Shown: positions 43,698 through 52,243 of the stretch, in pieces | Position numbering within the stretch: the stretch's first letter is position 1 | Layout of the letters: the number at the start of each line of letters is the position of its first letter | Assembly: GCF_023897065.1 (NCBI RefSeq) | Contig: NZ_JAMHIV010000009.1 | Coordinates: 1-64,000, forward strand | Direction of reading: 5' to 3' | Length of the DNA stretch: 64,000 nucleotides | Source: Crossiella sp. SN42 | GTDB taxonomy: Bacteria; Actinomycetota; Actinomycetes; Mycobacteriales; Pseudonocardiaceae | Position numbers and translations under genes: made by a program | The notes under the pieces: model-generated | What the model was told of the DNA's origin: nothing | The model's input: the letters and a program-made list of their open reading frames with translations, nothing else | The model's database searches: none

Positions 43698-44927
43698 GTG
43701 CGGGCAGCGCGGCGTTCCCTCGACGACCTGGACCTCTTCGGTCCGGGTTTTGTCAGCGACCCCTGGCCGCACCTGGCCGAGCTGCGCGAGCGCGCCCCCG
43801 TGCACCACGACCGGCACACCGGGCTGTGGTTGGTCAGCAGGCACGCCGACATCCGCGCCGTGCTGGCCGACCCCGCCGGGTTCGTGCCGGACAACGCGCT
43901 CACCGCGATCACCCCGGTCCCGCCGCCGCAGCTGCGCGTGCTGGCCAGGGCCCGGTTCTCGCTGCCGCCCACGCTGGCCAACAACGGCACCGACAGCCAC
44001 ACCGGCCTGCGTCGCCTGGTCGCCGGCTACTTCACCCCGGCCAAGGTGCGCGCCGCCGAACCCCGCATCCGCGCCCTCGCTGACGAGTACCTGGACCGCC
44101 TGCCGGCCACCGGCGAGTTCGACCTGGTCGCCGGGCTGGCCGCGGAGCTGCCCTGCCGGGTGCTGCTGGAGCTGCTCGGCATCACCGGAGTCGACCTGCC
44201 GGTGCTCAAGGCGTGGAGCGCGGCCTCGCTGGAACTGTTCTGGGGCCGCCCCGGCCCCGGCCGCCACCAGGCCCTCGCGGAGGCGGCGGGGGAGTTCCAC
44301 CAGTGGCTGGCCGCCCGCATCCGCGCCGCCACCCCCGGCAGCCCCGACCTGTTCGGCCAGCTCGCCGCGCACCGCGCGCCCGGCGACCGGCCGCTGCGCG
44401 TGGCCGAGGCGGTCGGCGTCTGCTACTTCCTGCTCATCGCCGGTCAGGAGACCACCAGCCAGCTGCTCAGCACCCTGCTGCACCGGCTCATCCCGCGCAC
44501 CGACCTGTGGTCGCGCCTGGCCGCCGGTGACCAGGAGCTGGCCGCGGCCTGTGTGGAGGAGGTGCTGCGCCGCGAACCGCCGGTGAACACCTGGCGCCGC
44601 GTCGCCGCCCGCCCGGCCACCCTGTCCGGGGTGCGGGTGCCACAGGGCGCGCACCTGCTGCTCCTGCTCGCCGGCGCGGGCTCGGACCCGGAGGTCTTCA
44701 CCGACCCCGAGTCCTTCTGCCCGGCCCGCCCCGACCCGCGCCGCCACCTGGCCTTCGGCCACGGCCGCCACTTCTGCCTCGGCGCCGGACTGGCCAGGAC
44801 GGAGGCCGCCGTGGTGCTCACCGAGGTGGCCCGGCGGCTGCCGCGGCTGCGTCTGCTGGAGCCGGAACCGCCGATGCTCGGCCTGCTCTCCTTCCGCGCC
44901 CCGCTGCGCGTGCTGGCCAGCCGATGA
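43698..44927 (+). CDS. cytochrome P450
   Basis: A 409-residue soluble bacterial P450. The I-helix oxygen-binding motif is AGQETT, the ExxR motif is in EEVLRREPP, and the haem-ligand Cys is in FGHGRHFCLGAGLAR. It needs an external ferredoxin and reductase, neither of which is adjacent. It is divergent from bioF, as a BioI-like P450 would be in a biotin setting, but the sequence does not prove that, and a role in secondary metabolism is equally possible. The start is a leaderless-looking GTG. Confidence 0.93.
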   Translation: MRAARRSLDDLDLFGPGFVSDPWPHLAELRERAPVHHDRHTGLWLVSRHADIRAVLADPAGFVPDNALTAITPVPPPQLRVLARARFSLPPTLANNGTDSHTGLRRLVAGYFTPAKVRAAEPRIRALADEYLDRLPATGEFDLVAGLAAELPCRVLLELLGITGVDLPVLKAWSAASLELFWGRPGPGRHQALAEAAGEFHQWLAARIRAATPGSPDLFGQLAAHRAPGDRPLRVAEAVGVCYFLLIAGQETTSQLLSTLLHRLIPRTDLWSRLAAGDQELAAACVEEVLRREPPVNTWRRVAARPATLSGVRVPQGAHLLLLLAGAGSDPEVFTDPESFCPARPDPRRHLAFGHGRHFCLGAGLARTEAAVVLTEVARRLPRLRLLEPEPPMLGLLSFRAPLRVLASR

Positions 44928-44989
44928 CAAGCGTGATCAGCGAGACGGCCTGAGCCGCCCGATCGTGTGCGACGATGCGAACTGCTTTG

Positions 44990-45091
44990 TCAGCGAGGGG
45001 TGAGCGAGGAACCCGGTGCGAGTCCGGGACGGTCCCGCCACTGTGACCGGAACGGTTTCGTCAGGAACGGTTCCGGGAGTCAGGAGACTCG
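44990..45091 (+). ncRNA. cobalamin (adenosylcobalamin) riboswitch
   Basis: Conserved elements in order: GAGGAACCCGGTGCGAGTCCGG (starting 45006; given as its parts GAGGAA, CGGTG and AGTCCGG), CGGTCCCGCCACTGTGA (45030-45046) and the closing GAGTCAGGAGAC (45077-45088). These are the B12-box core and the junction. It should turn the chelatase-cobO-cobB mRNA off when AdoCbl is high. Confidence 0.93.
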
Positions 45092-45125
45092 TCCCCCTCG
45101 GCCTCCCGACCCGGGCGTGGACACC

Positions 45126-45140
45126 CGAGGAAGGACCTCG
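45126..45140 (+). promoter_or_regulatory. Shine-Dalgarno-sequestering hairpin
   Basis: CGAGG (45126-45130) and CCTCG (45136-45140) bracket AAGGA, the Shine-Dalgarno of the chelatase gene at 45144. It would be the output domain of the riboswitch if control is translational. Confidence 0.5.
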
Positions 45141-45143
45141 CGC

Positions 45144-47132
45144 ATGACCGTCGGCTACCCGTTCTCCGCTGTGGTCGGACACCCCGACCTCCGGCTCGCC
45201 CTGCTGCTCAACGCCGTCCACCCCGGTATCGGCGGGGTGCTGGTGCGCGGGGAGAAGGGCACCGCGAAGTCGACCATCGTGCGCGGCCTGGCCGCCCTGC
45301 TGCCACCGGCCGAGGTGGTCGAGCACTGCCGCTTCGCCTGCGACCCGGCCCGCCCCGACCCGAACTGCCCGGACGCCCCGCACGACGGCGCGGCCACCAC
45401 CCGCCCGGCCCGGCTGGTCGAGCTGCCGGTTGGCGCCACCGAGGACCGCCTGGTCGGCTCGCTGGACCTGGAACGCGCGCTCACCGAGGGTGTCCGCGCC
45501 TATCAGCCGGGCCTGCTCGCGGCCGCGCACCGCGGCGTGCTCTACGTGGACGAGGTCAACCTGCTGCACGACCACCTGGTCGACCTGCTGCTGGACGCCG
45601 CCGCCATGGGCCGCGCGCACGTCGAACGCGAAGGCGTGTCCATCTCGCACGCGGCCAGCTTCCTGCTGGTGGGCACGATGAACCCGGAGGAGGGCGAGCT
45701 GCGGCCGCAGCTGCTGGACCGCTTCGGCCTCACCGTCACCGTGCTCGCCGCCCGGGACACCGACACTCGCACCGAGGTGGTCCGCCGCCGACTGGCCTAC
45801 GAGGCCGACCCGGCAGGGTTCGCCGCCCGGTTCGCCCCCGACGACCGCGACCTGGCCGCCCGCATCGCCACCGCCCGCGCCGCTTTGTCAGCGGTCGTGC
45901 TGCCCGATGTGGAGCTGCGCCGGATCGCCGCGCTGTGCGCCGCGTTCGAGGTCGACGGCATGCGCGCGGACCTGGTGGTGGCCCGCACCGCGCTCGCGCA
46001 TGCCGCCTGGCGCGGCGCGGCCGAGGTCGACGCGAGCGACATCGAGGTCGCCGCCCGCCTCGCCCTGCCGCACCGCAAGCGCCGCGACCCCTTCGACGAG
46101 CCCGGCCTGGAGGAGGAGCAGCTCCAGCAGGCCCTCGCCGCCGCGGCCGAGGAAGCCGAACCGCCGCCGCCGGACCCCGATGACGACCCCAACGGCCCCG
46201 GCGGCGGCCAGGACCACGGCGAGGACGCCACTCCGCCCGCCGACGGCCAGCAGGCCGCTACTGACAACCAGTCCAGCCCTTCCGGCGACCAGCCCTCGGG
46301 CGGCGGCGAACAGGCCCCGGCCGCCCCGGCACCCGCCTTCCGCGCCCGCCTGCTCCAGGTCCCCGGCCTCGGCGAGGGCGCGCCCGGCCGCCGGTCCCGG
46401 TCCCGCTCGGAGTTCGGCCGGGTGGTCCGTCCGTCCACAGTGGACGGCCACGGCCTGCACCTGTCCGCCACCGTCGCCGCGGCCGCCCCGCACCAGGCCG
46501 GTCGCGGCCGCACCGGACCCGGCCTGCTGCTGCGCGGTGAGGACGTGCGCCGCGCGGTCCGCGAGGGCAAGGAGGGCAACCTGGTGCTCTTCGCGGTGGA
46601 CGCCTCCGGCTCGATGGCCGCCCGCAAGCGGATGTCCGCGGTCAGCGGCGCGGTGCTGTCCCTGCTCCGGGACGCCTACCAGCGCAGGGACAAGGTCGGT
46701 CTGGTCACCTTCCGCGGCGGTGGCGCCGAGCTGACCCTGCCGCCGACCTCCTCGGTGGACGCGGCCGCCGCCCGGCTCAAGCGGCTGCGCACCGGCGGCC
46801 GCACCCCGCTGGCCGAGGGCCTGCTGCGCGCCCGCAAGACCCTGGCCGCCGAACGCCTGCGCGACCCGCGCCGCCGTCCGCTGCTGGTCGTGGTCACCGA
46901 CGGCCGCGCCACCGTCGGCGTGCACGGCGACCCGGTCCGCGACGCCCTGCGCGCCGCCGCGCTGCTGGCCGCCGACGGCGTCGCCGCGATCGTGGTGGAC
47001 TGCGAGCACGGCATGGTCCGCCTCGGCCTGGCCGCCCGGCTCGCGCTCGCCCTGGGCGCGACCTGCCTGAGCCTCGACGAGTTGTCCGCCGACCGCATGG
47101 CAGGCGTCGTGCGCGCCGCCCGCGCGGCCTGA
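45144..47132 (+). CDS. AAA/VWA chelatase (Mg/Co-chelatase ChlI-ChlD-like fusion)
   Basis: A 662-residue protein joining a ChlI-like AAA+ ATPase (Walker [11 protein letters not shown]; Walker B LYVDEVN; sensor GTMNPEEGE) with a C-terminal VWA domain whose MIDAS is DASGSM. The linker (about 315-450) is Pro/Ala/Gln-rich. From context it probably partners CobN for aerobic cobalt insertion, as the mycobacterial ortholog (next to cobO/cobB) is presumed to; cobN is not in the window. It is the first gene after the cobalamin riboswitch, with SD AGGAAGGA about 8 nt before the ATG. Confidence 0.9.
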   Translation: MTVGYPFSAVVGHPDLRLALLLNAVHPGIGGVLVRGEKGTAKSTIVRGLAALLPPAEVVEHCRFACDPARPDPNCPDAPHDGAATTRPARLVELPVGATEDRLVGSLDLERALTEGVRAYQPGLLAAAHRGVLYVDEVNLLHDHLVDLLLDAAAMGRAHVEREGVSISHAASFLLVGTMNPEEGELRPQLLDRFGLTVTVLAARDTDTRTEVVRRRLAYEADPAGFAARFAPDDRDLAARIATARAALSAVVLPDVELRRIAALCAAFEVDGMRADLVVARTALAHAAWRGAAEVDASDIEVAARLALPHRKRRDPFDEPGLEEEQLQQALAAAAEEAEPPPPDPDDDPNGPGGGQDHGEDATPPADGQQAATDNQSSPSGDQPSGGGEQAPAAPAPAFRARLLQVPGLGEGAPGRRSRSRSEFGRVVRPSTVDGHGLHLSATVAAAAPHQAGRGRTGPGLLLRGEDVRRAVREGKEGNLVLFAVDASGSMAARKRMSAVSGAVLSLLRDAYQRRDKVGLVTFRGGGAELTLPPTSSVDAAAARLKRLRTGGRTPLAEGLLRARKTLAAERLRDPRRRPLLVVVTDGRATVGVHGDPVRDALRAAALLAADGVAAIVVDCEHGMVRLGLAARLALALGATCLSLDELSADRMAGVVRAARAA

Positions 47133-47148
47133 GCCGGGAGGAAACCCG

Positions 47149-47763
47149 ATGCCCCAAGGACAGCCGACCAGTGTGCCCGCCGACGGCCTGACCACCCGGC
47201 AACGCCGCAACCGGCCGCTGCTGGTGGTGCACACCGGCGAGATGAAGGGCAAGTCCACCGCCGCGTTCGGCATGGCGCTGCGCGGCTGGAACCAGGGCTG
47301 GTCCATCGGCGTGTTCCAGTTCGTCAAGTCAGCCAAGTGGAAGGTCGGCGAGGAAGAGGCCTTCCGCGCGCTCGGCCGCCTGCACGAGCAGACCGGCGAG
47401 GGCGGCGCGGTCGAGTGGCACAAGATGGGCGAGGGCTGGTCCTGGACCCGCAAGAAGGGCACCGAGACCGACCACGCCGAGGCCGCCCGCGAAGGCTGGC
47501 AGGAGATCGCCCGCCGCCTCGCCGAGGCCCGGCACGGCATGTACGTGCTGGACGAGTTCACCTATCCCATGCACTGGGGCTGGGTCGACGTCGAGGAGGT
47601 CGTGGCCGCCCTGAGCGATCGCCCCGGGCACCAGCACGTGATCATCACCGGCCGGTACGCGCCGCCCGCGCTGCTGGAGGCCGCCGACCTGGTGGTGGAG
47701 ATGACCAAGGTCAAGCACCCGATGGACGCCGGGCAGAAGGGACAGCGGGGGATCGAGTGGTAG
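47149..47763 (+). CDS. cobO: cob(I)yrinic acid a,c-diamide adenosyltransferase
   Basis: Adds the 5'-deoxyadenosyl group to cobalt. The 204 residues are typical CobO/BtuR-type: the P-loop is GEMKGKSTAAFG, followed by a VFQFVKSAKWKVGEEEAF stretch and a conserved FTYPMHWGWVD. A GGAGGAAACCCG leader sets the ATG at 47149, 16 bp after the chelatase stop. The stop overlaps cobB. Order chelatase-cobO-cobB matches mycobacteria. Confidence 0.96.
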   Translation: MPQGQPTSVPADGLTTRQRRNRPLLVVHTGEMKGKSTAAFGMALRGWNQGWSIGVFQFVKSAKWKVGEEEAFRALGRLHEQTGEGGAVEWHKMGEGWSWTRKKGTETDHAEAAREGWQEIARRLAEARHGMYVLDEFTYPMHWGWVDVEEVVAALSDRPGHQHVIITGRYAPPALLEAADLVVEMTKVKHPMDAGQKGQRGIEW

Positions 47764-49115
47764 CCCGGCTGGTCATCGCCGCCCCCGGCTCCGGCGCCGG
47801 CAAGACCACGGTGGCCACCGGCCTGATGGCCGCGCTGCGCAGGCGCGGACTGCGGGTCGCGCCGGGCAAGGTCGGCCCCGACTACATCGACCCCGGCTAC
47901 CACGCGCTGGCCACCGGTCGTCCCGGCCGCAACCTGGACCCGGTGCTCTGCGGCGAGGACCGCGTCCGCCCGCTGTTCGCCCACGGCGCGCGGGAGGCCG
48001 ACCTGGCCGTCATCGAGGGCGTGATGGGCCTGTTCGACGGCCGCCTGGGCACCCCGGGCCACGGCTCCACCGCGCACGTGGCCACCCTGCTGGACGCGCC
48101 GGTCGTGCTCGTGGTCGACGCGCGCGGGCAAAGCCGCAGCCTGGCCGCGCTGCTGCACGGGTTCCGCAGCTACGACCCGGCTGTGCGGATCGCCGGGGTG
48201 CTGCTCAACAAGGTCGGCTCCGAACGGCACACCCAGGTGCTCAGCGAGGCCTGCGCCGAGGTCGGCCTGGACGTGCTCGGCAGCCTGCCCCGCGACCCGG
48301 CCTTCGAGCTGCCCTCCCGGCACCTCGGCCTGGTCACCGCCGCCGAACACGGCCGCGCCGCCACCGAGGTGGTGGACGCCCTCGCGGACAAGGTCGCCGG
48401 CGCGGTCGACCTGGACGCGGTCCTGCGCCTGGCCCGCTCCGCCCCGCCCCTGCCGCCCGCGACCTGGGACCCGGGCCTCGACCCGGACCCGAGACGACCG
48501 GTCATCTCCATCGCCGGCGGCGCCGCGTTCACCTTCGGCTACGCCGAGCACGCCGAGCTGCTCACCGCCGCGGGCGCGGAGGTCGCGGTGTTCGATCCAC
48601 TGCGCGCCGAGTCCCTGCCCGAGGGCACCGCCGGACTCGTGCTGCCCGGCGGCTTCCCGGAACAGCACGCCGAGGAGCTCTCCGCCAACGCCCCGCTGCG
48701 CGCCGCGGTCGCCGCGCTGGCCACCGCGGGCGCGCCCGTGCACGCCGAATGCGGCGGCCTGCTCTACCTGGCCCGCGAGCTCGACGGCCGCCCCATGTGC
48801 GGCGTGCTGCCCGCCGACGCCCGGATGACCCCCAAGCTCACCCTGGGCTACCGGGACGCGGTCGCGATCACCGACTCCGTGCTGCAGCAGGCCGGAACGC
48901 GCCGCACCGCACACGAGTTCCACCGCACCGAACTCGTCCCGGCCGCGAGCGACACGGCGGCCTGGGCCTGGCGGCAGGACGGCCACCCGCGCGCCGAGGG
49001 CTACGTGCTCGGCGGCGTGCACGCCTCCTACCTGCACACCCACCCCGCCGAGGACCCGGCCGCGATCGCCCGCTTTGTCAGGCACTGCGCAGAGTTCGCC
49101 ACCCGTGAACCCTGA
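47757..49115 (+). CDS. cobB: cobyrinic acid a,c-diamide synthase
   Basis: Glutamine- and ATP-dependent amidation of (hydrogeno)byrinic acid at the a and c side chains. The 452 residues show the N-terminal ATPase (APGSGAGKTTVATG; VGPDYIDPGYH) and a C-terminal glutaminase with Cys in HAECGGLLYLA and LPGGFPEQHAEEL. The GTG at 47757 overlaps cobO by 7 bp, so coupling is likely. A 297-bp gap to cobM follows. It fits the aerobic route used by CobM and CobL here. Confidence 0.95.
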   Translation: MVARLVIAAPGSGAGKTTVATGLMAALRRRGLRVAPGKVGPDYIDPGYHALATGRPGRNLDPVLCGEDRVRPLFAHGAREADLAVIEGVMGLFDGRLGTPGHGSTAHVATLLDAPVVLVVDARGQSRSLAALLHGFRSYDPAVRIAGVLLNKVGSERHTQVLSEACAEVGLDVLGSLPRDPAFELPSRHLGLVTAAEHGRAATEVVDALADKVAGAVDLDAVLRLARSAPPLPPATWDPGLDPDPRRPVISIAGGAAFTFGYAEHAELLTAAGAEVAVFDPLRAESLPEGTAGLVLPGGFPEQHAEELSANAPLRAAVAALATAGAPVHAECGGLLYLARELDGRPMCGVLPADARMTPKLTLGYRDAVAITDSVLQQAGTRRTAHEFHRTELVPAASDTAAWAWRQDGHPRAEGYVLGGVHASYLHTHPAEDPAAIARFVRHCAEFATREP

Positions 49116-49317
49116 ACGCCGGATCGAGGGTCTAGACCGGCCCGCATTAAGCCAAAGCCATCGATTGCCCGACACACACAGTCACGACTGTCCTAGGTGG
49201 ACAACCACAGCTCCGGCAAATCGGCGCAGCGGCGGCTACCTGAAGTGGCGATCTTGACTTAGCGGGGACCGGGCTGCGAGTGGCCGGGATCGCAGGCGGT
49301 AACGTCGTCGCCTACTC

Positions 49318-49372
49318 GCCGGGGGCTCGGTGCACACCGACTCGCGACCCCGGCGCCAAGTCCGAAGTGGAC
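49318..49372 (+). promoter_or_regulatory. structured leader candidate upstream of cobM
   Basis: GCCGGGG pairs with CCCCGGC (49318-49324, 49348-49354), enclosing a TCGGTG-CA-CACCGA hairpin (49327-49340). A GTCC/GGAC hairpin follows (49360-49372), about 40 nt before the cobM start. It lacks the cobalamin B12-box, so it is not the standard riboswitch. The rest of 49116-49412 shows only an isolated TTGACT (49254-49259) and a TAACGT (49300-49305) as possible promoter elements. Confidence 0.4.
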
Positions 49373-49412
49373 AGAGAAGTCCTTCCGCCTGCCGCGGGAG
49401 AGGGGAACAGTT

Positions 49413-50846
49413 GTGAGTGGTCGGATCTCGTTCATCGGCGCGGGGCCCGGTGCCGCCGACCTGATCACGTTGCGGGGCGCGCGACGGATCGCCGAGGCGG
49501 ACATCGTGGTGTGGTCGCCCGCCGTGGTCGACGCCGACTGCGTGCGCGAACACGCCGGCCCGGACGCCGAGCTGGTCGACTGCTCCCGGGTGAACCACGA
49601 ACAGGTCCTCGAGGTCTACCGCAGGGCCGCGGTGAAGAAGCAGTCGGTGGTCCGCCTGCACTCCGGCGACGCCGCCCTGTGGGGCGCGGTGCAGGACCAG
49701 TACGACGCCGCGCAGAAGATCGGCCTGGAAGTCGAGATCATCCCCGGCGTCTCCGCCCTCGCCGCCGCGGCAGCCGGCGCCGGGCGTGAGCTGAGCCCAC
49801 TCGCCGACTCCGCCCCCGTGGTGCTGACCAGGCCCGAGGGCGACACCGGCGCCCTGCCCGACGGCGCCAAGCTGCGCGAGCTGGCCGCCCACGGCGGCAC
49901 CATGGCCGTCGCCCTGTCCGCGGCCCGCACCGAGCAGCTGGTCGAGGAACTGCGCGCGGGCGGCTACGCCGAGGACACCCCGGTCGTGGTGGCCTACAAG
50001 ACCAGCTGGCCCGACGAGCTCCTGGTGCAGACCACCCTCGGCGATCTGGCCGGCACGGTCAAGGACCACAAGCTCTGGCGCCAGACCCTGTTCCTCATCG
50101 GCCAGGTCCTGCGCCCCGGCAGCCAGCGCGCCCGGCTCTACCAGCCCGGCACCCGCCCCACGAGCTACCGCCGCGGCGACTTCACCGCCCGCCGAGCCGA
50201 ACGCCTCGCCGCCGCCCAGCCCCCGGACCAGGTCGTCGAGGCCGAGGCCCCGGCCGCCACCCCCAGCACCCGCTGGTCCGGCCGCGACCAGCTCGAGTCC
50301 ACCCGCTCCTCCCGCGCAGGCGCTCGCTACCGCACCGGCGCCTCCAAGCGCGCCGCCGCCGCGGCCGCCACCCGCTCCGGCCAGGTGACCCTGGCGCTGC
50401 ACGAGCGGAAGCGCGCTCCCCAGGCCGACGCCGGCACGCAAACCCCTGCGGCCCAAGAACTTCCGGCCACGCACGCGGCTGACACCGGCCCACGGCCCGT
50501 CGGCGCTCAGTCCAACGATGGCCAACTTGCCGGAACCCGGCCCGCCAGCGCCGAGTCCGCGAGCACCCGGCCAACTAGCGCCCAGTCCTCGAGCCCGCAG
50601 TCCGCGAGCGCCCGGCCCGCCAGCGCCTCGGACGCGAGCCCCCAGCCCACTTCCCCCGCCCCGGCCCCACGAGTCGAGACCGTCAAGGTCGCCGTCTCCG
50701 TCGAGGCGCCCCACAGCGAACCGCAGGCGGCCACCCCGGCCAAGCCCGCGGTGAAAGCGCCCGCGGCGGCCAAGTCCACCGCGGGCAAGAGCAAGGCGAA
50801 GTCCACCGCCACCCGGCGGACCAAACGGACTCCGCGGAACAGCTGA
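49413..50846 (+). CDS. cobM: precorrin-4 C11-methyltransferase with long disordered C-terminus
   Basis: SAM-dependent methylation of precorrin-4 at C-11 in aerobic B12 synthesis. The first about 250 residues are a normal tetrapyrrole methylase: FIGAGPGAADLITLRG, VRLHSGDAALWGA and IIPGVSALAAAAA. CobM and CbiF normally end there, but this protein goes on to 477 residues with a tail rich in Ala, Ser, Pro, Thr and, at the end, Lys/Arg (KSTAGKSKAKSTATRRTKR). The tail keeps the local GC-rich codon bias, so it is probably translated, not a frameshift artefact. A GTG start at 49413 follows AGAGGGGAACAGTT. It may be a nucleic-acid-binding or disordered tail. Confidence 0.9.
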   Translation: MSGRISFIGAGPGAADLITLRGARRIAEADIVVWSPAVVDADCVREHAGPDAELVDCSRVNHEQVLEVYRRAAVKKQSVVRLHSGDAALWGAVQDQYDAAQKIGLEVEIIPGVSALAAAAAGAGRELSPLADSAPVVLTRPEGDTGALPDGAKLRELAAHGGTMAVALSAARTEQLVEELRAGGYAEDTPVVVAYKTSWPDELLVQTTLGDLAGTVKDHKLWRQTLFLIGQVLRPGSQRARLYQPGTRPTSYRRGDFTARRAERLAAAQPPDQVVEAEAPAATPSTRWSGRDQLESTRSSRAGARYRTGASKRAAAAAATRSGQVTLALHERKRAPQADAGTQTPAAQELPATHAADTGPRPVGAQSNDGQLAGTRPASAESASTRPTSAQSSSPQSASARPASASDASPQPTSPAPAPRVETVKVAVSVEAPHSEPQAATPAKPAVKAPAAAKSTAGKSKAKSTATRRTKRTPRNS

Positions 50847-51025
50847 CCCGATGACGGCCGACGACGACTTAGCGGGACGCGCGGCGTCACCGCCGCCGGC
50901 CTGCCGCCACTCGGGTACTTCAACGGTTCATCGGCGAGCCGAGCCAGCGGATCCGGCGCGGCGTTGCCATGATCGACTTCAGGGCGGCCGGTGGTGGCCG
51001 TAACCGAGGCGGAGTGGGTGGCGAC

Positions 51026-52234
51026 ATGACGGTCACGGTGGTCGGCGTCGACGGCGGTCCCCTGGTCCCCGACGCGCAGAAAGCCCTTGCCGACGCGCGT
51101 TTGGTCATCGGCAAGCGCCGGTTGCTGGAACTCCACGCGCCCGAGGGGGCGCGCCGGATCGAGCTCGGTCCGGCCGGGCCCGCGCTCGCCGCACTCGGCG
51201 CGCTCACCGACGAGGACGGTCCCGCCGTGGTGCTCGACCACGGCGACCCTGGTTTCTTCGGCGTCCTGCGGGAGATCCGGGCGCACAACATCCGCGCCCA
51301 GGTGGTGCCCGCGCTGTCCACCGTGCAACGCCTGCTCGCCCGCGTCGGCCGTCCCAGCGACGACGTCACGGTGGTCAACGCGCTCGGCCGCGAACTGCGC
51401 AAGGCGCTCAACGTCTGCCGCGCCCGCCCCGCGGTCGCGGTGTTCACCGAGGGGGTGGCCGGTCCCGCCGAGATCGCCGCCGGTCTGCTGGGCTGGCGGC
51501 GCACCCTGATCGTGGCCGAGGACCTCGGCGGCCCCGATGAGAAGGTCACCTCGATCTCCCCGGCCAAGGCCGCGAAGCGCCGCTGGAAGGACCCGAACCT
51601 GGTGCTGTGCCTGACCGATCCGGGTCTGGTGCCGGAACCGGGCTGGTACCTCGGCGGCGAGCCGGTGCCCGCGGTCGGCGGCTGGGCACTGCCCGAAGAG
51701 GCCTTCGCCCACCGCGACGGCATGGTCGCCGGCGCCGAGGTGCGCGCGGTCGCGCTGGCCAGGCTCGCGCCGCGGCCGGGCATGCTGGTGTGGGACGTCG
51801 GCGCGGGCTCCGGCGCGATCGGTGTCGAATGTGGACGGTTGGGCGCCGCGGTGATCGCGGTCGAGCGCAACCCGGTGCACACCATGCGGATCGTGGCCAA
51901 CGCGGTCAACCACGGCGTGGACGTCCGCACGGTCGAGGGCGAGGCCCCCGCGGTGCTCTCCGGCCTGCCCACCCCGGACGCGGTGTACGTCGGCGGCGGC
52001 GGCCCCAAGGTCGTCGAGGCCTGCGCCGCGGTCGGCGCGGAACGCGTCGTGGTCGGCCTCAACGCCCTGGACGAGGTCGCCTCCTGCCGCAACGCGCTGC
52101 GTGCCGGCGGCTACCAGGTCGACGGCTGCCAGCTCACCGCCGCCCGCCTCAGCACCCTGGCCGACGGCTCCAGCACCCTCACCGCGGTCAACCCGACCAC
52201 CCTGCTGTTCGGCCGCCGCGAGGACGCCGGATAG
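51026..52234 (+). CDS. cobL: precorrin-6Y C5,15-methyltransferase (CbiE-CbiT fusion)
   Basis: Two-site methylation of precorrin-6B at C-5 and C-15 with decarboxylation of the C-12 acetate. The 402 residues join a CbiE-type tetrapyrrole methylase (about 1-205; HGDPGFFGVL, VPALSTVQRL) and a CbiT Rossmann methyltransferase (about 225-402; WDVGAGSGAIGVE). I chose the ATG at 51026, where family similarity starts; an ATG at 50969 would add 19 unrelated residues. A 179-bp gap separates it from cobM; the next gene starts 9 nt after its stop. Confidence 0.92.
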   Translation: MTVTVVGVDGGPLVPDAQKALADARLVIGKRRLLELHAPEGARRIELGPAGPALAALGALTDEDGPAVVLDHGDPGFFGVLREIRAHNIRAQVVPALSTVQRLLARVGRPSDDVTVVNALGRELRKALNVCRARPAVAVFTEGVAGPAEIAAGLLGWRRTLIVAEDLGGPDEKVTSISPAKAAKRRWKDPNLVLCLTDPGLVPEPGWYLGGEPVPAVGGWALPEEAFAHRDGMVAGAEVRAVALARLAPRPGMLVWDVGAGSGAIGVECGRLGAAVIAVERNPVHTMRIVANAVNHGVDVRTVEGEAPAVLSGLPTPDAVYVGGGGPKVVEACAAVGAERVVVGLNALDEVASCRNALRAGGYQVDGCQLTAARLSTLADGSSTLTAVNPTTLLFGRREDAG

Positions 52235-52237
52235 CGT
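52232..52237 (+). promoter_or_regulatory. -10 box overlapping the cobL stop
   Basis: TAGCGT includes the cobL stop codon and ends 6 nt before the GTG at 52244. It could give the fusion gene its own leaderless mRNA. Confidence 0.4.
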
Positions 52238-52243
52238 TGGCGC

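Noticed and set aside
49116-49412. A second cobalamin riboswitch upstream of cobM
   Set aside because: No B12-box or AGTCAGG-type element; only generic stems are visible.
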